33,248 nucleotides of DNA from Vulcanimicrobiota bacterium (lineage in GTDB: Bacteria; Vulcanimicrobiota; Vulcanimicrobiia; Vulcanimicrobiales; Vulcanimicrobiaceae). The stretch spans positions 1 to 33,248 of the forward strand of contig JASHPI010000031.1 in the NCBI GenBank assembly GCA_030038215.1, given 5' to 3'. Both the position numbers and the translations under genes were made by a program. Below the pieces are notes generated by a model. The model was not told where the DNA came from. It worked only from the letters and a program-made list of their open reading frames with translations, and did not search any database. Each line of letters starts with the position of its first letter. The first letter of the stretch is position 1. Below, one piece after another: positions 20,061 to 28,193 of the stretch.

Positions 20061-20461
20061 TCGACGATATGTTCGAAACGATGTACGATGCGCCCGGGGT
20101 CGGCCTGGCGGCGCCGCAGGTCAACGTGTCTAAGCGAGTCTTCGTCATGGACGTGCGCGACGACGAGCACGAGCCGGCGGTCGTCATCAATCCGAAGATC
20201 GAATCGGCCGAAGAGGAGGTCGAGCTGCGCGAAGGCTGTCTTTCGGTTCCGGGAATGGTCGGTGACATCATCCGGTACAAACGCATCGTCGTCACCGGCC
20301 TCGATCGCACCGGTCAGAAGATTCGCATCGAGGGTGAAGGCCTGCTCGCGCAGTGCCTGCAGCACGAGATCGATCACCTTAACGGGACGCTCTACATCGA
20401 TCGCGCGCAGAACTTGCGACCGGCGATCAGCGAAGAGGAAAAAGAAGCGGCCGAGGCGTGA
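19955..20461 (+). CDS. def: Peptide deformylase
   Basis: GVGLAAPQVN, EGCLSVPG, QHEIDHLNGTLYIDR. Confidence 0.97.
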   Translation: MPYIREIVGQDHPTLRKVAKRVEPREIDEPLFQQLIDDMFETMYDAPGVGLAAPQVNVSKRVFVMDVRDDEHEPAVVINPKIESAEEEVELREGCLSVPGMVGDIIRYKRIVVTGLDRTGQKIRIEGEGLLAQCLQHEIDHLNGTLYIDRAQNLRPAISEEEKEAAEA

Positions 20462-21279
20462 GGACGCTCTTCTTCGGCACCAGCGCGTTCGCGGTGCCGA
20501 GTTTGCGCGTCGTCGCAGCTCGCAGCGACCTGCAGGGCGTCGTCACGCGACCCGATCGTCCGTCCGGGCGCGGCCAAAAGCTGCGGCCCAGCCCGGTCAA
20601 AGCGGCCGCTCTCGAGCTTGGCTTGCGCGTTTACGAACCGGTGCGGCTGCGCGCGTTCGCCGATGCGATGCGCCAAGAAGCCTTCGACCTCTTCGCGCTG
20701 GCGTCATACGGACGAGTCCTCCCCCAAACGCTGCTCGATCTTCCGCGTCTGGGTGCACTCAACGTCCATCCTTCGCTGCTCCCCAGGTATCGCGGCGCGA
20801 CGCCGATTCAAAGCGCGCTCCTCGCGGGCGATACGGAGACCGGCGTCAGCATCATGTTGATGGACGGCGGGCTCGATACCGGTGATCTCGTTTTGGTCGA
20901 GCGCGTCTCGATCGCACCCGGTGAAACCTACGGCGAGCTCCACGATCGGCTCGCACAGATCGGCGCCGTTCTGCTCGAGCGCGCACTCGAGATGGCCGCG
21001 CAGGGTCCGCTGCCCCGCTCGCCCCAGCGCGGCGAGGCTACGCTAACGCGGCCGCTTCGAAAGGAAGACCTGGCGGTCGACCTCTCATGGCCCCCTGAAA
21101 AGATCGTCGATCGCGTCCGCGCCTTTTCTCCACAACCGGCCGCGCGCGCGCAGATCGACGGCGAGACGGTCAAGATCCTTCGCGCGCACGTCGCTTCCGA
21201 CGGACGCCTTGCCATCGACGAGCTGATCGCGCCCAACCGTGGCAAGATGACCGGCGATGAGTACCTGCGTCGGTCATGA
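20458..21279 (+). CDS. fmt: Methionyl-tRNA formyltransferase
   Basis: RTLFFGTSAFAVPSLR, VVTRPDRPSGRGQKL, NVHPSLLPRYRGATPIQSALLAGDTETGVSIMLMDGGLDTGD. Confidence 0.95.
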   Translation: MRTLFFGTSAFAVPSLRVVAARSDLQGVVTRPDRPSGRGQKLRPSPVKAAALELGLRVYEPVRLRAFADAMRQEAFDLFALASYGRVLPQTLLDLPRLGALNVHPSLLPRYRGATPIQSALLAGDTETGVSIMLMDGGLDTGDLVLVERVSIAPGETYGELHDRLAQIGAVLLERALEMAAQGPLPRSPQRGEATLTRPLRKEDLAVDLSWPPEKIVDRVRAFSPQPAARAQIDGETVKILRAHVASDGRLAIDELIAPNRGKMTGDEYLRRS

Positions 21280-22619
21280 ACGCGCGTGAGCTTGCGCTCG
21301 CGGTCGTACGCGACGTCTTCCGGCCGCTTGGATCAGGAGCCGTCGAACGAAGCGCCCAGGCCGCGTTCGATTATCGCGCGCGCAAAACGGACCTTGGCGC
21401 GCGCGATCGTGCCTTTGCCGCCGAGCTCGCCTACGGCGCGATTAAGATGCGACGCGCCCTCGACTGGTATCTCGAGCCCTTCATCGAGGGTCGCGGTGCC
21501 GAGGGAGGCGGAAAAGGCCTCCCCCCGACGATCCGGGAGCTCCTCCGGCTCGCGATCTACGAGCTCGTGTATACGCGTCCGCAGGCCCATGCGACCGTCT
21601 TCGAATGGGTCGATCTCGCGAAGCGATACGGTCACCGCGGTCTGGCCAACCTCGTGAACGCGGTCTTGCGCAGTTTTCTGCGCGACACGCCGGCGGAGCC
21701 GCGCCGCGAAGACTTCCAGAGCGAGGACGACTTCCTCGCTACCCGCTATTCGCTGCCGACGTGGCTGGTGCGGCAGTGGCGCCAGGTCTTCGGGGAGCGC
21801 GCCGAGACAATCTGCGCGGCAGTGAACGAGCCCGCGCGGCCGGCCGTCGTGGTCAACGGATTGAGAGGAACGCCGGAGGAGGTCGCGGGTCAGCTCGCAG
21901 CGATCGGAACGCGCGCGACGCCGTCATCCGTGGTCGCCGAGTCGCTCCTCATCAACGGGCGGCTGAGCCCCGACGCGGCCGGTGACGGAGCATGGTGGGC
22001 GCAGTCGGAGAGTTCGGCCATGCCGGTCGATGTGCTCAATCCGCAGCCCGGGGAGTCGGTCCTCGACGTTTGCAGCGGACGGGGGAATAAGGCGCTGCAA
22101 ATCGGCGCCCGGCTTGCGCGCGAAGGCGCGCTTCTATGCATCGAACAGGACGCGCGCAAGGTCGCGTTGCTCGGCCGCCGTCTGGAGGAGGCAGGCGTCG
22201 TCGCCGGGATCGTTTCCGGTGACGCTACCGGCACACTGCTAGCGCCCGAGCAGCGATTCGACCGGGTTCTGATCGACGCGCCGTGCTCCGGCGTGGGCGT
22301 CGTCGGGCGCCATCCCGAGATGCGCTGGAAGAAGCAAGCTGGCGACGGCGAACGCCTCGCACTGACGCAGCGGGCCCTGCTCGAGCGGATGGCTTGCCAC
22401 GTCTACCCTGGAGGGGCGCTCGTCTACGCGGTCTGTTCGACGGATCCGCGCGAGACGACCGAAGTGATGGACTGGTTTCTTGCACAAGAGAACTTCGAGC
22501 GCGGGTTGATACCTGCCGCATATCAAGCATTGCTGACGGAAGCCGGCGATGTGCTGGTGCCGCCCGGACTCGAAGGGCGCGACGGCTTCTACATCGCTCG
22601 CGTCGAGCGGCGCTTTTGA
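21276..22619 (+). CDS. rsmB: 16S rRNA (cytosine-C5)-methyltransferase RsmB
   Basis: NusB-like N-terminus; VLDVCSGRGNKALQIGA, DRVLIDAPCSGVGVVGRHPEMRWKK, GGALVYAVCSTDPRETTEV. Confidence 0.93.
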   Translation: MNARELALAVVRDVFRPLGSGAVERSAQAAFDYRARKTDLGARDRAFAAELAYGAIKMRRALDWYLEPFIEGRGAEGGGKGLPPTIRELLRLAIYELVYTRPQAHATVFEWVDLAKRYGHRGLANLVNAVLRSFLRDTPAEPRREDFQSEDDFLATRYSLPTWLVRQWRQVFGERAETICAAVNEPARPAVVVNGLRGTPEEVAGQLAAIGTRATPSSVVAESLLINGRLSPDAAGDGAWWAQSESSAMPVDVLNPQPGESVLDVCSGRGNKALQIGARLAREGALLCIEQDARKVALLGRRLEEAGVVAGIVSGDATGTLLAPEQRFDRVLIDAPCSGVGVVGRHPEMRWKKQAGDGERLALTQRALLERMACHVYPGGALVYAVCSTDPRETTEVMDWFLAQENFERGLIPAAYQALLTEAGDVLVPPGLEGRDGFYIARVERRF

Positions 22620-23278
22620 GCCTCTTCGCAAGGATCGAACAGGCGTGCGCGGCTCTCATCGAACGAGCCTTCGCCCGAACGTTTCCGAGCGACCTAGAGC
22701 CGGCGCAGATCGCGCGTAAGCTCGTTTCGACGATGGAAGCGCAGACCCGGGACGAGGACGGGGGCCTGCGCGCACCCGGCTCCTATCTCGTCTACGTCAG
22801 CCCGGTCGATTTCGCGCGGCTGGCCGATCATCAACTCTACCTTGAACGCGAGTGGGCCGAGCTGCTGCGTGAGCTAGGGACGCGGGTCGGCGTGACGTTC
22901 GCGGGCGGCGACGCGCGGGTGACGCTGGCGGCGCGCGATCGCCTTCCCGCCGGAGCAATCGAGATCGAGGTCGTCGAAAAGGACTCGCCCACCCACTTTC
23001 GTTTACGAATGATCAAGGGTATGCCGGTGAACGGGGTATATTCTATTCAAGGAAAGGCCCGAGTCGGACGAAGCGAGGAGAACGAGGTCTTTCTCCTCGA
23101 TCCGAGTGTATCGCGCGCGCACGCAATCGTGGAGCTCGACGGCGTCGCGGCGATCGTACGCGATCTCGGCTCGACGAACGGAACCTTTGTGAACGGCGAG
23201 CGGGTCGAGGCGCGCCGGCTGAGCGATGGAGACGAGTTAACGTTTGGAAACACGCGAATGAGATTCGAAACGGAGTGA
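22616..23278 (+). CDS. FhaA-like protein: DUF3662 domain plus C-terminal FHA domain
   Basis: SLFARIEQACAALIERAFARTFPSDLEPAQIARKLVSTMEAQTR (DUF3662) and VGRSEENEVFLLDPSVSRAHAIVELDGVAAIVRDLGSTNGTFVNGERV (FHA). TTG start overlapping the rsmB stop. Confidence 0.88.
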   Translation: MSLFARIEQACAALIERAFARTFPSDLEPAQIARKLVSTMEAQTRDEDGGLRAPGSYLVYVSPVDFARLADHQLYLEREWAELLRELGTRVGVTFAGGDARVTLAARDRLPAGAIEIEVVEKDSPTHFRLRMIKGMPVNGVYSIQGKARVGRSEENEVFLLDPSVSRAHAIVELDGVAAIVRDLGSTNGTFVNGERVEARRLSDGDELTFGNTRMRFETE

Positions 23279-23718
23279 TGCCGACGGCGGAGTCGAGCGC
23301 CGAGTTCGCCAGTGCAATGCGGATCGGCTCGCTCGAGATAACCGGAGCGCTGGCGCTGGTCGCGATCTTCGCAGCGCGACCGCGTGTGCGTGCTGCGACC
23401 GAGATCGGCCGGATGGTCCCGATCGACGTTTCACTCGAAATCTTCGAGCGCGGCCGAAATCGCATCCATCAGGCGCGTCCGCCGTTCGAATTCGGTCGTG
23501 GCGCCGAGGCCGACGTCAGGATGGCAGACCCTGAAGTCAGCCGTCGCCACGCTCGCCTTGAGACTCGCGACGGCGTCGTCTACGTCGCGGATCTAGCGAG
23601 CAGCAACGGAACCTTCCTGAACGGGCGGCGCGTGACTGAGGCGATCGAGGTCCGCGAGGGCGATGCGATCGACATCGGGGCGACGCGCATCGTCGTGACG
23701 GCGGTACGGCCGGCGTGA
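23275..23718 (+). CDS. FhaB-like FHA-domain protein with N-terminal membrane segment
   Basis: FEFGRGAEADVRMADPEVSRRHARLETRDGVVYVADLASSNGTFLNGRRV. Confidence 0.87.
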   Translation: MMPTAESSAEFASAMRIGSLEITGALALVAIFAARPRVRAATEIGRMVPIDVSLEIFERGRNRIHQARPPFEFGRGAEADVRMADPEVSRRHARLETRDGVVYVADLASSNGTFLNGRRVTEAIEVREGDAIDIGATRIVVTAVRPA

Positions 23719-24458
23719 CGCTCGCCATTCGCGGCGATCAGGCTTCCTGCCTTAGCTTACAGCTTGGGCCGCGAACGTGGTTCTTGGCCGTTGCGCGCGG
23801 CTTCGGCTTCGTCGAGGGCATCGCGACGGAGTGCGCGCTGCTGGCTCGCCTGCGAGCCGAGTGCGAGCGTCGTTTGCGCAGTGCGCGCTTCCGGCGAGCG
23901 ATCGATCGTCCGCAGGCCGCCGCAACGGCGATGCTCGCGGCGCTGACTCGCGTCAATAGCGATTTGCATGCTCGAACCGCGAGTCATGATGATTATGTAA
24001 CGGCGGCATGTTCGTTGACCGCGGCGCTGGTGGTCCACGGGCGCGCCTATGTCATTCACGCGGGGACGACCGCTGCCTATCTCGCGCGCAACGGCGAGGT
24101 CGCGGCGCTCTCCGGCGACGACGCGTTCGATGAGACGCGGTTCCCGCTCTTGACTCGTGCCCTCGGCACCGATGCGACGCTCGACGTTACTGTGTCGAGC
24201 GCCGTCCTCGACGAAGGCGACGTGATCATCTTGGTGGGCCGGCGCGTTCGCGGAGAGGTCGATCGCCTCGCTCTGCTGGCTCACCTCGAGACGACGAATC
24301 CCGGCGAACAGGTGCTGATTGCGCGGTTCGAGCACGACGATGCCGCGGCGGATCGCACCGAGCAGGAAGCCGAGAACCGGTTTCTGACGCCGGCGTGCGT
24401 CGTCACCGGGATTGCGGCCGTCGTGAGCCTACTTGTCGCATTGGTGTACGTGCACTGA
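23715..24458 (+). CDS. Degenerate PP2C/PstP-like protein with C-terminal TM; predicted pseudophosphatase
   Basis: Position in the cluster plus residual PP2C pattern (IHAGTTAAYLARNGEVAALSGDDAF, FPLLTRALG, LDEGDVIILVGRRVRGEV) and a C-terminal TM segment. Metal-binding Asp motifs are absent. Confidence 0.65.
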   Translation: MTLAIRGDQASCLSLQLGPRTWFLAVARGFGFVEGIATECALLARLRAECERRLRSARFRRAIDRPQAAATAMLAALTRVNSDLHARTASHDDYVTAACSLTAALVVHGRAYVIHAGTTAAYLARNGEVAALSGDDAFDETRFPLLTRALGTDATLDVTVSSAVLDEGDVIILVGRRVRGEVDRLALLAHLETTNPGEQVLIARFEHDDAAADRTEQEAENRFLTPACVVTGIAAVVSLLVALVYVH

Positions 24459-24466
24459 TCGCACTC

Positions 24467-25693
24467 GTGGCCCGGCGCCTGGCGCCGATGGCGGGTGCGC
24501 TCGCCGTCGCGGCGCTGATCCTCTCGTTTGCGCCTCGCGGCGCAATCGGCCCATGGTGGATGCTCGCGCTCTTGGCTGCACTGGCGGTCCTATGGGTGCT
24601 CTGGCAACCGCCGACCAGTCTGCGCGATGACGCGCTGCCGGCGCTCGCGGTGGTGCTGGCGGCGCTGGGTCTGGCGATGGTCGCCCGGCTCTCGCCGGAG
24701 TTGGCGGAAAAGCAACAGCTCTGGCTGCTCGTCTCACTTGGATTGGCGCTGGCCCTTGCGCCGGCGTTTACAAATTTTCGCCGCTTTGCGGCATATAAAT
24801 ACCTGTGGGTGATCGCGTCGCTCGTGCTCTTCGTTCTGCTGCTCGTATTTGGAGAGCAGATCAACGGCGCGCGGCTCTGGATAAAACTCGGGCCGATCGA
24901 ATACGAGCCGATCGAGCTGATCAAGTTGTTCATCGTGTTCTTTCTCGCGGCGTACCTCGCCGAGATGGCCGACGTCATCGCCAATGCACGCCCCTGGTCA
25001 CTGCACGCAAACCTAAAGTATCTTGGTCCGCTGTTCATCGGTTGGGGCGCATCGATGGCGATCTTAGTCGTGCAGCGCGATCTTGGAATGGCAACGCTTC
25101 TGCTCGCAACGTTCGCGACGCTGCTCTTTGTGGCGACGCGCCGTCTCGATATCGTGCTCTTCGGCGCAGCCCTCTTTGCGCTCGGAGCGTATTGGGCCGT
25201 ACACCACTATCCCTACGTCCAGACGCGCATCGCGGTCTGGCGCAATCCGTTCCACGACCCGCTCGGCGCCGGCTATCAATCGTCGCAAGCCTATTTCGCG
25301 CTCGGCGCTGGTGGATTGTTCGGCAGCGGTTACCGGCTTGGTCATCCGGAGTTCATTCCGGACGTTGCCACCGACTACGTCTATGCTGCGTTCTCCGAGG
25401 AGTTCGGATTGGTCGGCGCGCTCGTCGTCCTAGCGATCTTCCTCGGTTTGATTCGCCGGATCGCGGCGACCGGACTCGAACAGCCCGACCTTTATACCAA
25501 GCTACTCGCCACCGGTCTCGCTGCGACGCTTGGCTTCCAAGTCGTCATCATTGTCGGCGGCGTCATCAGTCTCTTCCCGCTCACGGGCATCACGTTGCCG
25601 TTCATGTCGTACGGCGGAAGCTCGCTGGTTGCAAACTTTCTGCTGGTCGCACTCGTTTGGGCGATGAGCGCGCGTCCACGAGCGCCGGCGTGA
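24467..25693 (+). CDS. FtsW/RodA/SpoVE-family peptidoglycan polymerase
   Basis: Multi-TM; GARLWIKLGPIEYEPIELIKLFIVFFLAAYLAE, LVVQRDLGMATLLL, GYQSSQAYFALGAGGLFGSGYRLG, DYVYAAFSEEFGLVGAL, LPFMSYGGSSLVANF. Start inferred (GTG). Confidence 0.92.
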   Translation: MARRLAPMAGALAVAALILSFAPRGAIGPWWMLALLAALAVLWVLWQPPTSLRDDALPALAVVLAALGLAMVARLSPELAEKQQLWLLVSLGLALALAPAFTNFRRFAAYKYLWVIASLVLFVLLLVFGEQINGARLWIKLGPIEYEPIELIKLFIVFFLAAYLAEMADVIANARPWSLHANLKYLGPLFIGWGASMAILVVQRDLGMATLLLATFATLLFVATRRLDIVLFGAALFALGAYWAVHHYPYVQTRIAVWRNPFHDPLGAGYQSSQAYFALGAGGLFGSGYRLGHPEFIPDVATDYVYAAFSEEFGLVGALVVLAIFLGLIRRIAATGLEQPDLYTKLLATGLAATLGFQVVIIVGGVISLFPLTGITLPFMSYGGSSLVANFLLVALVWAMSARPRAPA

Positions 25694-26142
25694 CGCCGAA
25701 CCGCCGCCGCGTCGCGCGCGCGTTCTTGCTTGCGCTCCTCGTCGGCATGGCGGCCTGCGCCAAGACCACGTCGAGCGGAGCCTCGGCCTTCGCCTCGGCG
25801 GCGATCGTACAGAACCCGGCCTCGGCCAGCGACGGCGCGGTGGTCTATATCACCAACTGTTCGAGCTGCCATCAGACCAATGGAGAAGGCGTACCAGGCG
25901 CTTTTCCGCCGCTCGCCGGAAATCCGACCGTCACCGGCAATCCGGTTGCGGTGATCGCGATCGTCAAGCACGGCATCGGCGGCAAGATCGTCGTCAACGC
26001 AAGCGCCTACAGCGGAATCATGCCGCCTTGGGAAGGCCTGATCTCCGATGAGGATATCGCGGCGGTTGTGACCTATATCCGCAGCTCCTGGCACAATCGC
26101 GCGAGCCCGGTCAGCCTCGCCAACGTGCGAGCCGTCAGATAG
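25690..26142 (+). CDS. Cytochrome c-type lipoprotein
   Basis: GTG start overlapping the ftsW stop. Lipobox MAAC; single CSSCH heme motif in VVYITNCSSCHQTNGEGVPGAFPPLAGN; distal Met in GIMPPWEGLISDEDIAAVVTYIR. Confidence 0.88.
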   Translation: MTPNRRRVARAFLLALLVGMAACAKTTSSGASAFASAAIVQNPASASDGAVVYITNCSSCHQTNGEGVPGAFPPLAGNPTVTGNPVAVIAIVKHGIGGKIVVNASAYSGIMPPWEGLISDEDIAAVVTYIRSSWHNRASPVSLANVRAVR

Positions 26143-26749
26143 CGGCTTCGTCGGCCTCGCGGCCTTCGCCGAACTCCACCTCGAACAGGCGCGTGACGAA
26201 CTCGTACATCGCCGGATCACCGTGGCGTAGACGGAGTTTGGTCGCGCGCGGCCACGGCGAAGCCGGATCGTTGGCCTCAACGTATGCGCGCAACGACTCG
26301 GCGAAATACTCGTCGACTCCGGTAGCCGCATAGGGCGTCACGAAGCCGGTCGCATTCGCGAAGAGCCCGCGCAGCTGCGGGTCTATTCCGCTGCGATAGA
26401 CGCCCCCGCCCAGCGCACAGTCAAGCGCGTGCCCGAACTCGTGCGCCACCGTCATCGGGCTGCGCGAGCGCAGATAGAGCGTCCGCTCTTCGACGACGAA
26501 CAGCCCGGCGGGGGGCGCCGGCCACGCATCTACGTCGATGCCCAAGCGCGCCAGCGCCGGTGAACCTGCGCGGTAGCGTTCGCTAGGCCGCAGCAACACG
26601 ATGCGGGTGCGAGCGCGCAGCGCATAACCGAGCGCGCCAGCTCCGAAGCGGAGAAGCGTCGCGAGGACCTGCGGCTCGATCGGTCGCCGCCGATCGTGCT
26701 CGAAGAGCCGACGAGCGGTCGATACGGCATCGTTGCGCATCGCTCCCAT
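26135..26749 (-). CDS. Putative zinc metallopeptidase (HExxH...E, anthrax lethal factor-like/ATLF type)
   Basis: SPMTVAHEFGHALDCALGG ... GVDEYFAESLRAYVE: a HEFGH helix and a downstream Glu within an EYFAES helix. Confidence 0.6.
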   Translation of the reverse strand: MGAMRNDAVSTARRLFEHDRRRPIEPQVLATLLRFGAGALGYALRARTRIVLLRPSERYRAGSPALARLGIDVDAWPAPPAGLFVVEERTLYLRSRSPMTVAHEFGHALDCALGGGVYRSGIDPQLRGLFANATGFVTPYAATGVDEYFAESLRAYVEANDPASPWPRATKLRLRHGDPAMYEFVTRLFEVEFGEGREADEAAI

Positions 26750-26853
26750 CGTCGCGCGGCGTGATTGCCGCGAAGTAGCCGCGCGATTTCAGAGTTCCTT
26801 CATCTCTCGGTCCTAGCCTGGGTGAAATTTCCGTTGACTCTTGGAGGTTTGCG

Positions 26854-27987
26854 ATGTCGAAAGTTTCTACACACGTGCGGATCGCGGTGACGGCGATTGC
26901 CGCACTAACAGCCGCCGGCTGCAGCCATGGCGCGAGCGGTATGCTTCCTACGCAGTCGGTCGCCACGTCCGCGGTCGCGCAACAGGCTGAGGTACCCAAT
27001 AAAGACGTTTCCATTCTAAAAATGCTAACCAAGCAGGTCGTTATCGGATCGACCATTGATCCGAAGTTCGGCCAGCTCAACCCATACGGGCTCACCGTCG
27101 CACCCATTGCGTCGGGTGACTTCAAGAAGGGCGACCTGGTGGTCTGCAACTTCAACGACAACAAGAACGTCCAAGGCACGGGCTTCACGATCGTGGCCCT
27201 GCACCCAAAGCCGGATTCGAAGCCGCTTCTCGTCTCTTCCAGCAAGACGCTGCTCGGATGCGATGCGCTCGCGCTCGGATCCGATGATACGATTTGGGCG
27301 GCTGCATTCAGCGCCAATGACAACCCGGTGATTTCGACGACCGGCACGCTGGAAGCGAACATCAAGGGCAAGCCCTTCGATCGTCCGTTTGGGCAGATCT
27401 ACGCGCAGCCGAAGTCGGGCAGCCCGGTCTTCTACGAAACGAACGCAGCCGATGGGACGCTGGTTCGAGTCAATCTCGGCGCGACGTTCACGTACGACGT
27501 AATCGCTAAGGGATTTGCGGTCAACCATGGCAAACCGGGCAGCATCTTCGCGCCTTCAGGTTTGGCGTACAATCCTGCCGGCGACATTCTCTATGTCGTG
27601 GACGGGACGAACAACACCGTTGTCGCCCTCTCGGACGTCACGAAAATCCCGACCGGCGGCGTGATTGTCGAACCCGGAGGCAAGACGTTCAAAGGCAAGT
27701 TCGCGTCGCACGCGCATCTTGTCATGGCCGGCGCGCCGCTCAACGGGCCGATCAGTTCGGCGCTCTTGTTCAACGGCAATCTGGTCGTCGGCAACACGAC
27801 AAATCCCAGCGGTCAAAATATCATGGTCGAGATATCGCCGGCCGGCAAGGTTCTCGACACGCGCAACGTCGACAAAGGTGCGGCAGGAGCGATCTTCGGG
27901 ATGGTAGCAACCGGAACCACCGCTGCGGACACGAAACTCTATTTTAACGACGATAACGACAACAATCTCCAGGTCCTGGAACCGTAA
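26854..27987 (+). CDS. Beta-propeller-type lipoprotein, duplicate copy 1 (377 aa)
   Basis: Signal peptide with AAGC lipobox; GGAGG SD. Colinear, gap-free match to copy 2; LAYNPAGDILYVVDGTNNTVVALSDVTKIPTGG. Confidence 0.82.
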   Translation: MSKVSTHVRIAVTAIAALTAAGCSHGASGMLPTQSVATSAVAQQAEVPNKDVSILKMLTKQVVIGSTIDPKFGQLNPYGLTVAPIASGDFKKGDLVVCNFNDNKNVQGTGFTIVALHPKPDSKPLLVSSSKTLLGCDALALGSDDTIWAAAFSANDNPVISTTGTLEANIKGKPFDRPFGQIYAQPKSGSPVFYETNAADGTLVRVNLGATFTYDVIAKGFAVNHGKPGSIFAPSGLAYNPAGDILYVVDGTNNTVVALSDVTKIPTGGVIVEPGGKTFKGKFASHAHLVMAGAPLNGPISSALLFNGNLVVGNTTNPSGQNIMVEISPAGKVLDTRNVDKGAAGAIFGMVATGTTAADTKLYFNDDNDNNLQVLEP

Positions 27988-28003
27988 CGTCGCGAAACGT
28001 TTG

Positions 28004-28054
28004 GCTTAGACGGCATCTTGACGTACCGCGTCGCCCTGGTGACGCGGTACGTCG
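28004..28054 (+). pseudogene. Relic of the gene at 29333-30511 (matches 29646-29696) left between the duplicated lipoprotein genes
   Basis: Ungapped 51-nt alignment with 45 identities, including gcgtcgccctggtgacgcggtacgtcg. Confidence 0.7.
28020..28053. terminator. Perfect 13-bp inverted repeat with 8-nt loop; candidate terminator or mRNA 3'-end hairpin
   Basis: gacgtaccgcgtc-gccctggt-gacgcggtacgtc, located 33 nt after the stop of copy 1. No strong T-tract. Confidence 0.5.
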
Positions 28055-28193
28055 CGCTCTGCCAAAGAAAACCTTTGCGCTAATTGTCGCACAGCGCAAT
28101 TAATTACTGCGATGCAGGCGCGCGATTTCAGAGTTCCTTCATCTCTCGGTTCTAGCCTGGGCGAGATTTCTTTTGACTTTTGGAGGTTTTACG

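Noticed and set aside
22283-22615. N-terminal extension of the FhaA-like ORF inside rsmB
   Set aside because: Out-of-frame reading of rsmB; the DUF3662 homology starts at the TTG at 22616.
24805-26142. 445-aa ORF as a single large gene
   Set aside because: Only its last part (25690-26142) is real, a cytochrome c; the rest is out-of-frame FtsW sequence.
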